Positions 1 through 6,776 of a stretch of 10,850 bases of DNA are shown here, piece after piece. The stretch covers positions 1-10,850 of the forward strand of contig CADBSP010000098.1 of assembly GCA_902797405.1 (NCBI GenBank), read 5' to 3'. The first letter of the stretch is position 1. Every line of letters begins with the position of its first letter. The DNA comes from an uncultured Eubacteriales bacterium. GTDB lineage: Bacteria > Bacillota > Clostridia > Peptostreptococcales > Anaerovoracaceae. The notes below the pieces were generated by a model. The model did no database searches and was not told where the DNA came from. It saw only the letters and a list, made by a program, of their open reading frames with translations. The position numbers were made by a program, and so were the translations under genes.

Positions 1-58
1 GGCTGATGTTGCCGGTGAGATTGTCTTAGCTCTGGATTTAGCTCCAAATATTTCTTAA
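1..58 (+). CDS. C-terminal tail of a gene cut by the left edge, possibly a short-chain dehydrogenase
   Basis: An open frame runs from base 2 to a TAA at 56-58 and reads ADVAGEIVLALDLAPNIS. The pattern DVA..IVLAL resembles the last helix of classical short-chain dehydrogenases, where 'PEDVAEAIVFAL...P.NV' is common. Only 18 residues are visible, so the family is a guess. The stop overlaps the stop of the converging minus-strand gene (55-57), which is typical of tightly packed convergent genes and supports a real gene end here. The start lies outside the window. Confidence 0.35.
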   Translation, partial: ADVAGEIVLALDLAPNIS

Positions 59-1041
59 TTACCTTCCAATGCAGTATCTCTCACAGAGTCTGCAATCGAT
101 CTGGGGTGGTACCCCAATTCATTTGTTGCCTTTGCATGAGAAAAGAAGCCGTTGGCATGCAACGTCTGAATCGAATATTTTGTTAAAAGCGGTTTCTTAT
201 TTCCAAAATGGGATGAACACCATTCATTGATCGGAGCGATGATTTTCACAATTCCTTCAGGAATCATGAGTTTTTTTGGCTTCTTATTCTGTAAAGCACA
301 AGTTATCTCCATCAGCTTTTCTATGGAAATATAGTCACCGTTGAGAATATAGGATTCCCCGGGTTTACCCTTCTCTTCACAAAGAAGCATCCCCTCCACT
401 ACATCTCTAACATCTACAAAATCATATCCGCCTTTAATTATAAAAGGTATTTGACCATTATACATTGCTTTAACAGTGCGGACGGAGAAATTATTATTGT
501 ACTTGTCTCCTGGGCCAATGATGCCGGATGGATGAACCATCACAAGATTTAGTCCCTTCGCTGCATAGTCCAAGGCTACAGTGGCCGCTTCGGCCTTGCT
601 CTTTGCATACTCACCTGTAACAAGATCAGGAGAGAAAACATCAGATTCGGTAATTACATCTGGGAACGGCTTTTCGGGAATACCATGTACACTATTTACA
701 TAGATAACCTTCTCAACATTTGTTTCAAAGGCTTTCTGCAGTATATTTTTTGTACCATTGACATTTACGTCCCATAAAGCAGGGTTATTATTGGATAAAA
801 TCGTTATAATCGCTGCACAATGAAAAAGGGTAACGCAATCGAACCCATTTCTATCGAAGAATGGCACCAAAGAATCTGCGTCCCTTACGTCCCCCGTAAC
901 ATACTGGACATCATCGGGAATCAAACTTTCTTCTCCCGGTAATACCAGTACACGTATATTCTCTTTTTTTTCCCTCAGTCTTTCCAACAGAACAGATCCT
1001 AAATGCCCTGTTGCACCGGTAATCAAGTATAATTTCTTCAT
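55..1041 (-). CDS. NAD(P)-dependent epimerase/dehydratase-like oxidoreductase (extended SDR)
   Basis: This 328-residue protein is an extended short-chain dehydrogenase/reductase of the dihydroflavonol-reductase/epimerase type. The N-terminus MKKLYLITGATGHLG gives the Rossmann motif TGxxGxxG (G9, G12, G15), and DVRD follows at 51-54. The conserved HCAA is at 74-77, the catalytic serine is likely S117 (VNSVHG), and the catalytic pair is Y145/K149 (EYAKSK). The HPSGIIGPGD segment (170-179) and the FVDVRDV segment (208-214) are also typical. The substrate cannot be read from sequence. The start at 1041 is preferred because GGTGGG lies 7 bases upstream and a good sigma-A promoter (1061-1089) lies between it and the next upstream in-frame ATG (1090-1092). 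Its regulation probably involves the palindrome at 1092-1117. Its 3' end overlaps a converging plus-strand gene. Family membership is secure; function is not. Confidence 0.88.
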   Translation of the reverse strand: MKKLYLITGATGHLGSVLLERLREKKENIRVLVLPGEESLIPDDVQYVTGDVRDADSLVPFFDRNGFDCVTLFHCAAIITILSNNNPALWDVNVNGTKNILQKAFETNVEKVIYVNSVHGIPEKPFPDVITESDVFSPDLVTGEYAKSKAEAATVALDYAAKGLNLVMVHPSGIIGPGDKYNNNFSVRTVKAMYNGQIPFIIKGGYDFVDVRDVVEGMLLCEEKGKPGESYILNGDYISIEKLMEITCALQNKKPKKLMIPEGIVKIIAPINEWCSSHFGNKKPLLTKYSIQTLHANGFFSHAKATNELGYHPRSIADSVRDTALEGN

Positions 1042-1060
1042 ACAATTTCCCACCATTCCA

Positions 1061-1089
1061 ATTTTATACAAAATGGAAAGGTTAGTCAA
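1061..1089 (-). promoter_or_regulatory. Sigma-A-type promoter of the SDR gene
   Basis: On the minus strand, TTGACT (1084-1089) is followed after 17 bases by TAAAAT (1061-1066). Transcription would begin about 12-15 bases before the ATG at 1041, giving a very short leader that carries the GGTGGG ribosome site. It shows that this gene has its own promoter and is not simply read through from glnA. Confidence 0.65.
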
Positions 1090-1091
1090 CA

Positions 1092-1117
1092 AAAAATAGT
1101 ACGAAAGTACTATTTTT
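1092..1117. promoter_or_regulatory. Perfect 11-bp palindrome, candidate repressor/activator operator
   Basis: AAAAATAGTAC and GTACTATTTTT form a perfect inverted repeat of 11 bases around the 4-base centre GAAA. It ends 2 bases before the -35 of the SDR promoter. The TAGTAC...GTACTA core resembles operators of winged-helix regulators of the HxlR/MarR type (from memory; inference). It could also act as a weak terminator of the upstream glnA, since a run of T follows on the minus strand, but the stem has only two G-C pairs. No regulator gene is present in the window. Confidence 0.5.
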
Positions 1118-1152
1118 GTGTAAAAAATATATATTTTACGGTTTATACAACA

Positions 1153-2577
1153 TTAAACATTGTAATATTTATCAAACTCAGCCGGAGTGGGTATTTTTGC
1201 CAATTCTGCACATTCCTTGCGTTTTAAAGATATAAAATTCTTTATTAACTCTTCAGGGAATACTCCGCCCTTCAGCAGATATTCATAATCTTTTTCCAAA
1301 GCATTAAGAGCTTCTTCCAGACTGGTTGGAAGCCCTTTTAGCTTGGCTTTTTCTTCATCCGGTAGATTATAAAGGTTTACATCATAAGGTCCCCAGCCCT
1401 CTTTTCTCGGGTCAATCTTGTTAAGTACACCATCCAGACCCGCCATAAGAATCGCAGCATATGCGAAATACGGATTGCATGTGGCATCCGGGTTTCTTAA
1501 TTCGAAACGTCTCAGTTCCGGTGTTTTGGCATATGCAGGAATTCTGATTACGGCGCTTCTGTTTGAAGTTGCATAACCAACGGTTACAGGAGCTTCAAAT
1601 CCAGGCACTAAACGTTTAAACGAATTGGTACTTGGGTTGGTTATTGCGCATAATGAATCAATGTGTTTTAGAAGACCTCCAATGAAATAATGGGCTGTTT
1701 CACTTAGATGAGAATAGCCCTTGTCGTCGGAAAACACGGGCTTCTTTCCCTTCATAAGAAGCATATGAACATGCATTCCGCTTCCGGCCTCGCCATAGAC
1801 AGGCTTAGGCATAAAGGTTGCGCTCATTCCGTATTCCTGAGCTACATTTTTGATGATATATTTAATCATCACTGATGCATCAGCCATCTTTGACATCTCG
1901 CCAAGCTGAGGCTCAATTTCGAATTGTCCGCTTGCACTTACTTCAGGATGATGGTATTTAATCGGAATTCCTGCTTCTTCCATTCTAAGAACCATCTCGC
2001 TTCTCATGTCATAAGTAGAGTCCTGAGGCTTCGCTACATGATAGTTCTTCTGGAAAGGAACAATATTTCCTGTACCCTCTTCATCGCTGTTCCAATGAGC
2101 TTGATTGAAATCAACAAAGGCTTCCTGATAACTGCTATCTACCTTCCATCCGGCTTCATCAAAAAGATAAAACTCAAATTCCGGAAGTATAATCATTTTA
2201 TCGGCAATTTTAGTTTTCCTCATATATTCTTCCGCAGCCTTAACTATATTTCTGGGATATTGAGGAAGGGGTCTATTCTTTGGATGATCGATTATCATCA
2301 CATCACCACTCATAGAAAGGGTTGATATTTCACAGAACGGATCAATCATAGCCGTTGAAACGTCAGGTATGAACACCATATCGCTCTTTTCAACAACTGC
2401 ATATCCATAATTGGAGGCATCAAACCCTACTCCGTCCTTTAATGTGTCTTCATTAAAGCCACTGGCCGGGATCGTAACATGTCTAAAGTTACCGTTGATA
2501 TCAATCATTTTGAAGTCCACCATCTTAATGTCATTATCCTTGATGTACTTCATTACTTCTTTTGCATTCTTGAACAT
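1153..2577 (-). CDS. glnA: Type I glutamine synthetase
   Basis: Glutamine synthetase joins ammonia to glutamate using ATP and works as a cytoplasmic dodecamer. The 474-residue length fits the enterobacterial (GSI-beta) class rather than the ~445-residue Gram-positive GSI-alpha class. Visible landmarks are the loop aspartate D53 (FDASNYGYA), metal and substrate ligands E133 and E135 (PEFEFYLFD), E212 and E220 (HPEVSASGQFE), H269 (GSGMHVHM), the ATP/glutamate loop at 314-330 (NPSTNSFKR, PGFEAP), R340/R345 and RRFELRNPD (356-364). NLYNLPDEE (401-409) matches the NLYxLP adenylylation site, with Y403 as the acceptor. Odd points are ASN instead of the usual GSS after D53, and Ala264 where most enzymes have Asn-Gly before SGMH. 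These point to a divergent GS subgroup. The start is supported by AGGAG just upstream. It has its own promoter and structured leader. Confidence 0.93.
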   Translation of the reverse strand: MFKNAKEVMKYIKDNDIKMVDFKMIDINGNFRHVTIPASGFNEDTLKDGVGFDASNYGYAVVEKSDMVFIPDVSTAMIDPFCEISTLSMSGDVMIIDHPKNRPLPQYPRNIVKAAEEYMRKTKIADKMIILPEFEFYLFDEAGWKVDSSYQEAFVDFNQAHWNSDEEGTGNIVPFQKNYHVAKPQDSTYDMRSEMVLRMEEAGIPIKYHHPEVSASGQFEIEPQLGEMSKMADASVMIKYIIKNVAQEYGMSATFMPKPVYGEAGSGMHVHMLLMKGKKPVFSDDKGYSHLSETAHYFIGGLLKHIDSLCAITNPSTNSFKRLVPGFEAPVTVGYATSNRSAVIRIPAYAKTPELRRFELRNPDATCNPYFAYAAILMAGLDGVLNKIDPRKEGWGPYDVNLYNLPDEEKAKLKGLPTSLEEALNALEKDYEYLLKGGVFPEELIKNFISLKRKECAELAKIPTPAEFDKYYNV

Positions 2578-2596
2578 TTTTTTCTCCTAAATTAAA

Positions 2597-2645
2597 CGAG
2601 AGCAGTAACAATAATCTGTACAACAATTACCCTTACACGCTCCCG
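2597..2645 (-). promoter_or_regulatory. Predicted folded 5' leader of glnA
   Basis: CGGGAGC at the predicted 5' end of the transcript can pair with GCTCTCG 35 bases downstream (7 pairs, one G-U). GTAA/TTAC inside it can pair as an inner stem. The 3' arm ends about 10 bases before the AGGAG ribosome site. It could stabilise the mRNA or be a cis-regulatory element. It does not match any glutamine riboswitch I can recall, so the role is open. Confidence 0.4.
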
Positions 2646-2649
2646 ATAT

Positions 2650-2678
2650 ATTATACGTTAAGTTGTCACCTATTCCAA
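2650..2678 (-). promoter_or_regulatory. Sigma-A-type promoter of glnA
   Basis: On the minus strand, TTGGAA (2673-2678), a 17-base spacer and a consensus TATAAT (2650-2655) lie in the gap between the aldo/keto reductase and glnA. Transcription would start near 2643, at the base of the predicted leader hairpin, leaving a leader of about 65 bases. Confidence 0.65.
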
Positions 2679-2720
2679 GTCATTTTTAAATGATTTAAGG
2701 CAAATAGCTTTAGGCTATAA

Positions 2721-3860
2721 TTACTCCTTTTCCTCCAATGTTTCGGCGGATTTTCCAAGCAATTCTCTGATTTCCAAGTGTTGCGGACATACCTTTTCAC
2801 ACATTCCACATTTTATGCAGTCAGAGGCTTTTCCATGCCCATCTGCCGTTACAACATTATTGTAATAGAAAGAAGCATTCCAATTCTTAAATGTTTCAAA
2901 TGAATTCATTGCAGCAAAAACATCCGGAATCAAGATTTCCTTTGGACAATGGTTTTCCTCTATACAGTATTTGCATCCTGTACATGGAATCAAATTTAAG
3001 TTATTAAATATTGCGCTTACCTTACTGATAGCCGCACGTTCATCATCAGTAAGAGGTTTAAAGTCCTGCATGGATGAAATATTATCAATCATCTGCTCCA
3101 TATTGCTCATGCCAGAAATGACCATGGCAATATTCGGAAAACTGGCAGCATAGCGCACAGCATAACTGGCATTACTTCCACCATTAAGGTCTCTTAGAAT
3201 TTTATCTGCTTCATCAGGAAGGTTAACCAGATTACCTCCCTTTACAGGCTCCATTACAATAACCGGCTTATTATGCTTTTCACAAACCTCATAAACTCTT
3301 TTACTATCTACAGAGGTGTCATAGTAGTCAACATAATTCAACTGAATCTGTACTATTTCTACTTCCGGATGTTCTGTAAGAATCATGTCCAGAGTTTCGG
3401 CATTATCGTGGAATGAAATACCAAAATGTTTTATTAACCCCTCTTCTTTAAACTTATATGCAGTCTCATATGCCTTACATTCTTTAAACTTTTTGTAGTT
3501 GTCGCGGTTCTGTGCGTGCATCAAGTAAAAGTCAAAATAATCGACACCGCAAGTCTTAAGCTGACTCTCTATAAAAGGTTTAATGTCTTCCTGTTTTTTA
3601 TAATAAGGATCTGTGAGTTTGTTTGTTAGTAAGAATTTATTCCTTTCATAACGTTTTGCCAGACAATCTCCTATTGCAATTTCAGATTCACCATTTAGAT
3701 AACCATGTGCAGTATCAAAATAATTGAATCCTGCATTTATAAAAGAATCTATCATCTCATTGAATTCTTCATAGTTAACCTTAGCATCACTCATCGGAAG
3801 CCTCATACAACCGAATCCAAAATTACCTTTAATCTCCGGAAAAAACTTATTATCAATCAT
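2721..3860 (-). CDS. Aldo/keto reductase with C-terminal 4Fe-4S ferredoxin-like domain
   Basis: The 379-residue protein has an aldo/keto reductase barrel (about 10-285) followed by an iron-sulphur domain. Barrel signature residues are D49 and Y54 (YFDTAHGY), K81 (LLTNKL) and H115 (FYLMHAQN), the standard catalytic tetrad. The C-terminal part carries C293, C296, C299 and C305 followed by Pro, then C348, C351, C354 and C358 followed by Pro (CIKCGMCEKVCP). That is room for two [4Fe-4S] clusters. This architecture is common in anaerobic clostridia, where the barrel may take electrons from ferredoxin rather than only NADPH (inference). The substrate is unknown. GGAGG lies 6 bases before the ATG. 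There is no signal peptide, so it is cytoplasmic. It starts 77 bases after the lplA stop and could be co-transcribed with lplA. Confidence 0.92.
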   Translation of the reverse strand: MIDNKFFPEIKGNFGFGCMRLPMSDAKVNYEEFNEMIDSFINAGFNYFDTAHGYLNGESEIAIGDCLAKRYERNKFLLTNKLTDPYYKKQEDIKPFIESQLKTCGVDYFDFYLMHAQNRDNYKKFKECKAYETAYKFKEEGLIKHFGISFHDNAETLDMILTEHPEVEIVQIQLNYVDYYDTSVDSKRVYEVCEKHNKPVIVMEPVKGGNLVNLPDEADKILRDLNGGSNASYAVRYAASFPNIAMVISGMSNMEQMIDNISSMQDFKPLTDDERAAISKVSAIFNNLNLIPCTGCKYCIEENHCPKEILIPDVFAAMNSFETFKNWNASFYYNNVVTADGHGKASDCIKCGMCEKVCPQHLEIRELLGKSAETLEEKE

Positions 3861-3876
3861 TTACTACCTCCAAATG

Positions 3877-3897
3877 TAATAAGTAAATGGCTTATTA
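3877..3897 (-). promoter_or_regulatory. Small inverted repeat in the leader of the aldo/keto reductase gene
   Basis: TAATAAG and CTTATTA flank a 7-base loop just upstream of the GGAGG ribosome site. It is short and AT-rich. It could be an operator or a weak hairpin between lplA and the reductase gene, or it could be chance. Confidence 0.25.
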
Positions 3898-3937
3898 TTC
3901 CAGCTCCTTATTATCGTCTTTTTAATAATATCATCTA

Positions 3938-4945
3938 TCACCCTAAAAGAAAACCTATAAAGTCCTCCTTGGATAGTCCCTGAAAATACTTTGGTATATC
4001 AATGTCAGCGAGAGTTTCCCGATATGAATCCTCCTTGTGATTCACGCCCTGAAGAAGATTGCAAAGTTCCTCGGGTTCTACATAACTAAAGAAGTCCCCT
4101 TTAAACTCTATATTCTCAACTTTCCCTCTTTTTATGGTTATATAGGCTTCTACCAATCCACAACCCTCAAAATATTTTTTTCTGAGAATGCTGCATTCAG
4201 GAGATCTACCGTAATTCCAATCCCATGTATCATATCTTTCTTTTTTTATGCGCTCTATTGACTCCTTATCCTGCTCGGAAAGAATATATTCTCTACCTTT
4301 GATAGACGAAGCAATCTTATTTAAAAATGCTTTTCTAAAATCTTCTAGTTTTGTTTCTGCAAAGTCTCCGCAGAGATAGGCGGAAACGTTGGTAACTCTG
4401 GATATTGTTGAGGCTACACCCTTTGATTTTATCTTTTCAGGGTCAACTCTTAAGGCCTTCGACACCATATCCAAATCGGAATTAAACATAATTGTACCAT
4501 GATGCATCACCCTGCCCATCTTTACATACTGAGCATTACCCGAAAATTTTTTTCCGTCAATTGTAACGTCGTTTCTACCATTAATCACTGCCTTTACATT
4601 ATATTCAGAAAGAGCTTCAACCAGCGGCTCACAAAAGACTCTAAAATCAAGTCCATCGTTCTTTGTATTTTCGGTGATGAAGGTGAAATTCAAATTTCCA
4701 AGGTCATGATAAACAGCACCTCCACCGGAAAGTCTCCTTACAACCTTAATATCATGTTCCTTCACATATGTTTCATTGATTTCCGCCAAAGTATTCTGGT
4801 GCTTTCCAATAATGATGGCATTGTCGTTTTGCCAGAGCATAAAGTATGAATTCTCCTTTGGAAGCGACTCAAACACATACTCCTCAACAGCAAGATTGTA
4901 AGCGGGATCAGTAGTATTAAGATTTAAGAGAAAAAAATCTGACAT
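3938..4945 (-). CDS. lplA: Lipoate-protein ligase A
   Basis: The enzyme activates lipoate with ATP and attaches it to the lysine of lipoyl domains in 2-oxoacid dehydrogenase and glycine cleavage proteins. It is usually the scavenging route. The 335-residue protein shows the family motif RRLSGGGAVYHDLGNLNF (70-87), the catalytic lysine region GKKFSGNAQY (131-140, K133), HHGTIMF (148-154) and a C-terminal accessory domain (about 250-335), so the length is full. The start at 4945 is decided by AAGGAGG five bases upstream and by the family N-terminus FFLLNLNTTDPAYNLAVEE. The reading frame continues upstream without a stop into an ABC ATPase relic, but that part is not a natural domain of LplA. 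No lipoyl-bearing protein is encoded in the window. Confidence 0.92.
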   Translation of the reverse strand: MSDFFLLNLNTTDPAYNLAVEEYVFESLPKENSYFMLWQNDNAIIIGKHQNTLAEINETYVKEHDIKVVRRLSGGGAVYHDLGNLNFTFITENTKNDGLDFRVFCEPLVEALSEYNVKAVINGRNDVTIDGKKFSGNAQYVKMGRVMHHGTIMFNSDLDMVSKALRVDPEKIKSKGVASTISRVTNVSAYLCGDFAETKLEDFRKAFLNKIASSIKGREYILSEQDKESIERIKKERYDTWDWNYGRSPECSILRKKYFEGCGLVEAYITIKRGKVENIEFKGDFFSYVEPEELCNLLQGVNHKEDSYRETLADIDIPKYFQGLSKEDFIGFLLG

Positions 4946-4950
4946 TTGCT

Positions 4951-4957
4951 CCTCCTT
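4951..4957 (-). promoter_or_regulatory. Shine-Dalgarno that fixes the lplA start
   Basis: AAGGAGG lies five bases before the ATG at 4943-4945. The same bases are read as Lys-Glu codons in the upstream ABC ATPase relic (YEDKEE), so the gene junction falls on or next to the ribosome site. Confidence 0.8.
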
Positions 4958-5365
4958 GTCTTCGTACGCCTCGGTCTTGGTGCCGAGTATAAATGACAAA
5001 TCCAGGTTTTCGGAGCCGAACCTAAGATTACCTTTTTCCAGAACACCTCTAACAAAATTCATTGGCGGTTCCCCTATAAAGCCTGCTACAAAGACATTTC
5101 GAGGATTGAAGTATAGATTATGAGGCTTATCAACTTGCTGTATTTCACCGTCCTTCATCACCACAATTCTATTTGCCATGGTCGTTGCTTCTGTTTGGTC
5201 ATGAGTCACATAAATTGTGGTTGCTCCGGTATCTTTATGGATCTGCATGATTTCAAAACGCATAGTTACGCGCTGCTTCGCATCCAGATTGGAAAGAGGC
5301 TCATCCATTAAGAACACCCCAACCTTGCGGATCAATGCGCGACCGATAGCCACACGCTGTCTCTG
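4951..5365 (-). pseudogene. Fragment of a sugar-type ABC transporter ATPase (MsmK/UgpC family), truncated at both ends
   Basis: About 138 codons without a stop encode the middle of a carbohydrate ABC transporter ATPase. Visible parts are the end of the signature loop (QRQRVAIGRAL), Walker B (VFLMDEP), D-loop (SNLDAK), H-loop (YVTHDQTEA), the RIVVMKDGEIQQVDKP segment and the FVAGFIGEPPMNF entry into the TOBE domain. The Walker A half is absent, as is the LSGG part of the signature. An in-frame TGA (5369-5371) lies where LSGG should be. The TOBE domain is cut after about 35 residues, exactly where the lplA ribosome site begins. Only a weakly placed GTG (5351-5353) could start it, so no working ATPase can be made. 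It now sits in the transcribed leader of lplA. The frame is still open, which suggests fairly recent truncation. Confidence 0.85.
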
Positions 5366-5381
5366 ACTTCAAATCTGACTT
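5362..5381. repeat. 8-bp direct repeat at the ABC ATPase breakpoint
   Basis: TCTGACTT occurs at 5362-5369 and again at 5374-5381, separated by CAAA. The inner copy overlaps the last bases that still match the ATPase gene (codons for QRQR). This could be the scar of a deletion by short-homology recombination or of an excised insertion element. No element remains. Confidence 0.45.
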
Positions 5382-5391
5382 ATACAATATT

Positions 5392-5400
5392 ATTATACCA
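5392..5400 (-). promoter_or_regulatory. Extended -10 promoter reading into the ABC relic and lplA
   Basis: On the minus strand, TGGTATAAT is a consensus extended -10 (TGnTATAAT); the -35 region is poor. Transcription would begin near 5385, cross the ATPase relic and reach lplA about 440 bases later. It is the only good minus-strand promoter I see for lplA. Confidence 0.5.
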
Positions 5401-5435
5401 TAAAGGATACAAAACATAGTTCTAAATCTATATAA

Positions 5436-5467
5436 ACACTAATCAATTGTAACTCTACACTAATCAA
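5436..5467 (+). repeat. Two 11-bp direct repeats 21 bp apart upstream of the nagA promoter
   Basis: ACACTAATCAA occurs at 5436-5446 and 5457-5467, with similar bases after each copy (TTGTAACTC and GATTGAAACC). The spacing is two helical turns, and the second copy ends 20 bases before the nagA -35. This arrangement suits a regulator binding side by side, perhaps controlling nagA or the divergent lplA promoter (inference). Confidence 0.45.
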
Positions 5468-5487
5468 GATTGAAACCTCAACTCTCC

Positions 5488-5516
5488 TTGTTTTGAGATA
5501 GCAATAATGATAAAAT
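5488..5516 (+). promoter_or_regulatory. Sigma-A-type promoter of nagA
   Basis: TTGTTT (5488-5493), a 17-base spacer and TAAAAT (5511-5516) precede nagA. The leader would be about 27 bases. The ribosome site is AGGAAAAGG (5533-5541), 8 bases before the ATG. Confidence 0.55.
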
Positions 5517-5549
5517 GTTTAACAATTCTATTAGGAAAAGGTTTAAAAA

Positions 5550-6707
5550 ATGATTATCAAGAATGTTAAGATTTTTATAAATAGAAAGTTTGTGAATGGC
5601 ACCATAGAATTCAGCGATGTCATTCTTAGCATTGATGCGGAGAACGATATTCTAATAAATGGTGATTCGAATAGCCAGTCCAATCCAGGCAATATAGACA
5701 TCATAGATGGATCCGGTTGTTATTTGATTCCCGGGCTTATTGACGTACATACCCATGGTGCTATGAATGCCGATGCTAGCGACGGAAGCACTGAGGGAAT
5801 AGAAACAATGGGTCGCTATTATGCAGCCCAAGGTGTAACGGGATGGTGTCCGACTACTATGACGCTTAAAGAACCTGAACTTGCAAAAGCCGTATCTTCC
5901 ATTGCTGATTACGAGCGTCCAATCAATGGAGCAAAAGTCTTAGGCATCCATATGGAAGGTCCCTTTGTATCAAAAGAAAAATGCGGAGCTCAGAACCCCG
6001 ACAACATCTCCCTTCCAAACCTGGATTTGATTCACCGATTAAATGATATATCCGGAGGACTTATTAAGCTAATTACTATTGCTCCCGAAGTACCCGGGGC
6101 TATTGATTTCATAAAAGAAGCAAGTAAGGAATTTACCATTTCCGTTGGGCATACAATGGCAGATTACGATACAGCCTTAAACGCATTTAGGTCTGGAGCC
6201 AACCACGCAACGCATCTCTTTAACGCCATGCCTCCTCTGGGACACAGAGACCCGGGTGTTATTGGTGCATCTTTTGATGGAGGCGCAATGGTGGAACTCA
6301 TTACAGATGGATTTCATATTAGCCCAAGTGTTATAAGAATTACTCATCAATTGTTCGAAGATCGATTAATTCTTATATCCGACTCCCTTAGATGCGCAGG
6401 TATGCCGGATGGCGACTACGAATTGGGTGGGCAAATGATAACCATGACCGACGGAAAAGCATATATGAAAGGTACTACCACAATTGCAGGCTCATCTATT
6501 CATTTGATAGAAGGGCTCCGTCGTGCGGTTAGTTTTGGTATTCCTCTGGAGGACGCGGTGTTGGCAGCCACGTTCTCTCCTGCTAAGTCCATAGGTGTCG
6601 ATAACGAAGTAGGAAGAATCGCTGTAGGTAGAGCTGCCGACTTGGTTCTCCTGGATAAGGATCTAAACGTAAAGCACGTATTTATCGATGGACAGTCAAT
6701 CAAATAA
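5550..6707 (+). CDS. nagA: N-acetylglucosamine-6-phosphate deacetylase
   Basis: NagA removes the acetyl group from GlcNAc-6-phosphate, giving glucosamine-6-phosphate for glycolysis or wall recycling. It is a cytoplasmic amidohydrolase-fold enzyme. The 385 residues are full family length. Motifs in order are PGLIDVHTHG (61-70, with the HxH pair H67/H69), HMEGPF (134-139, metal ligand E136), VGHT (199-202, H201), ATHLFNAMPPL (220-230, H222), ITDGFH (251-256, H256) and the catalytic aspartate D278 (LISDSLRCAG). The C-terminal strand region ADLVLLDKDLNVKHVFIDG is typical of the family. It is the only complete gene on the plus strand and stands alone; no nagB or amino-sugar transporter is next to it. 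The neighbouring ATPase relic is of the carbohydrate-importer type, so an importer may once have stood nearby (inference). Confidence 0.95.
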   Translation: MIIKNVKIFINRKFVNGTIEFSDVILSIDAENDILINGDSNSQSNPGNIDIIDGSGCYLIPGLIDVHTHGAMNADASDGSTEGIETMGRYYAAQGVTGWCPTTMTLKEPELAKAVSSIADYERPINGAKVLGIHMEGPFVSKEKCGAQNPDNISLPNLDLIHRLNDISGGLIKLITIAPEVPGAIDFIKEASKEFTISVGHTMADYDTALNAFRSGANHATHLFNAMPPLGHRDPGVIGASFDGGAMVELITDGFHISPSVIRITHQLFEDRLILISDSLRCAGMPDGDYELGGQMITMTDGKAYMKGTTTIAGSSIHLIEGLRRAVSFGIPLEDAVLAATFSPAKSIGVDNEVGRIAVGRAADLVLLDKDLNVKHVFIDGQSIK

Positions 6708-6736
6708 TTATCTAACTATTACAAACAAGGAATTAT

Positions 6737-6776
6737 ACTTTACTTTACTTTACTTTACTTTACTTTACTTTACTTT
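6737..6776. repeat. Perfect pentanucleotide microsatellite (ACTTT)8 with degenerate tail
   Basis: Eight exact copies of ACTTT run from 6737 to 6776, followed to about 6808 by decaying variants (TCTTTTCTTAACTTATCTTAAACTTAACTT). The tract fills the gap between the converging nagA and thiaminase genes. It carries no G on the plus strand. I see no conventional hairpin terminator for nagA, so this U-rich transcript end may be where transcription fades. Such tracts change length by slippage. Confidence 0.9.

Noticed and set aside
1042..1092. Longer N-terminus for the SDR gene starting at 1092
   Set aside because: That ATG lies upstream of the predicted -10 box and has no ribosome site. The family N-terminus (MKKLYLITGATG) begins at 1041.
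1092..1117. Intrinsic terminator of glnA as the sole role of the palindrome
   Set aside because: The stem has only two G-C pairs and abuts a good promoter, so an operator is the better reading. A weak terminating effect cannot be excluded.
1924..2325. Open frame of 133 codons on the plus strand inside glnA
   Set aside because: It is antisense to a strongly conserved enzyme and has no recognisable protein features. The other plus-strand frames inside the minus-strand genes (for example at 3705, 4499, 5120 and 9324) were rejected for the same reason.
3938..5353. A single 471-residue ABC ATPase-LplA fusion protein
   Set aside because: The ATPase part lacks Walker A, and a stop sits where the LSGG motif should be. 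The only start would be a GTG without a good ribosome site. LplA has its own perfect Shine-Dalgarno and a full-length native N-terminus at 4945.
5362..5381. Ends of an intact insertion sequence
   Set aside because: There is no transposase and no terminal inverted repeats, only an 8-base direct repeat with a 4-base gap.
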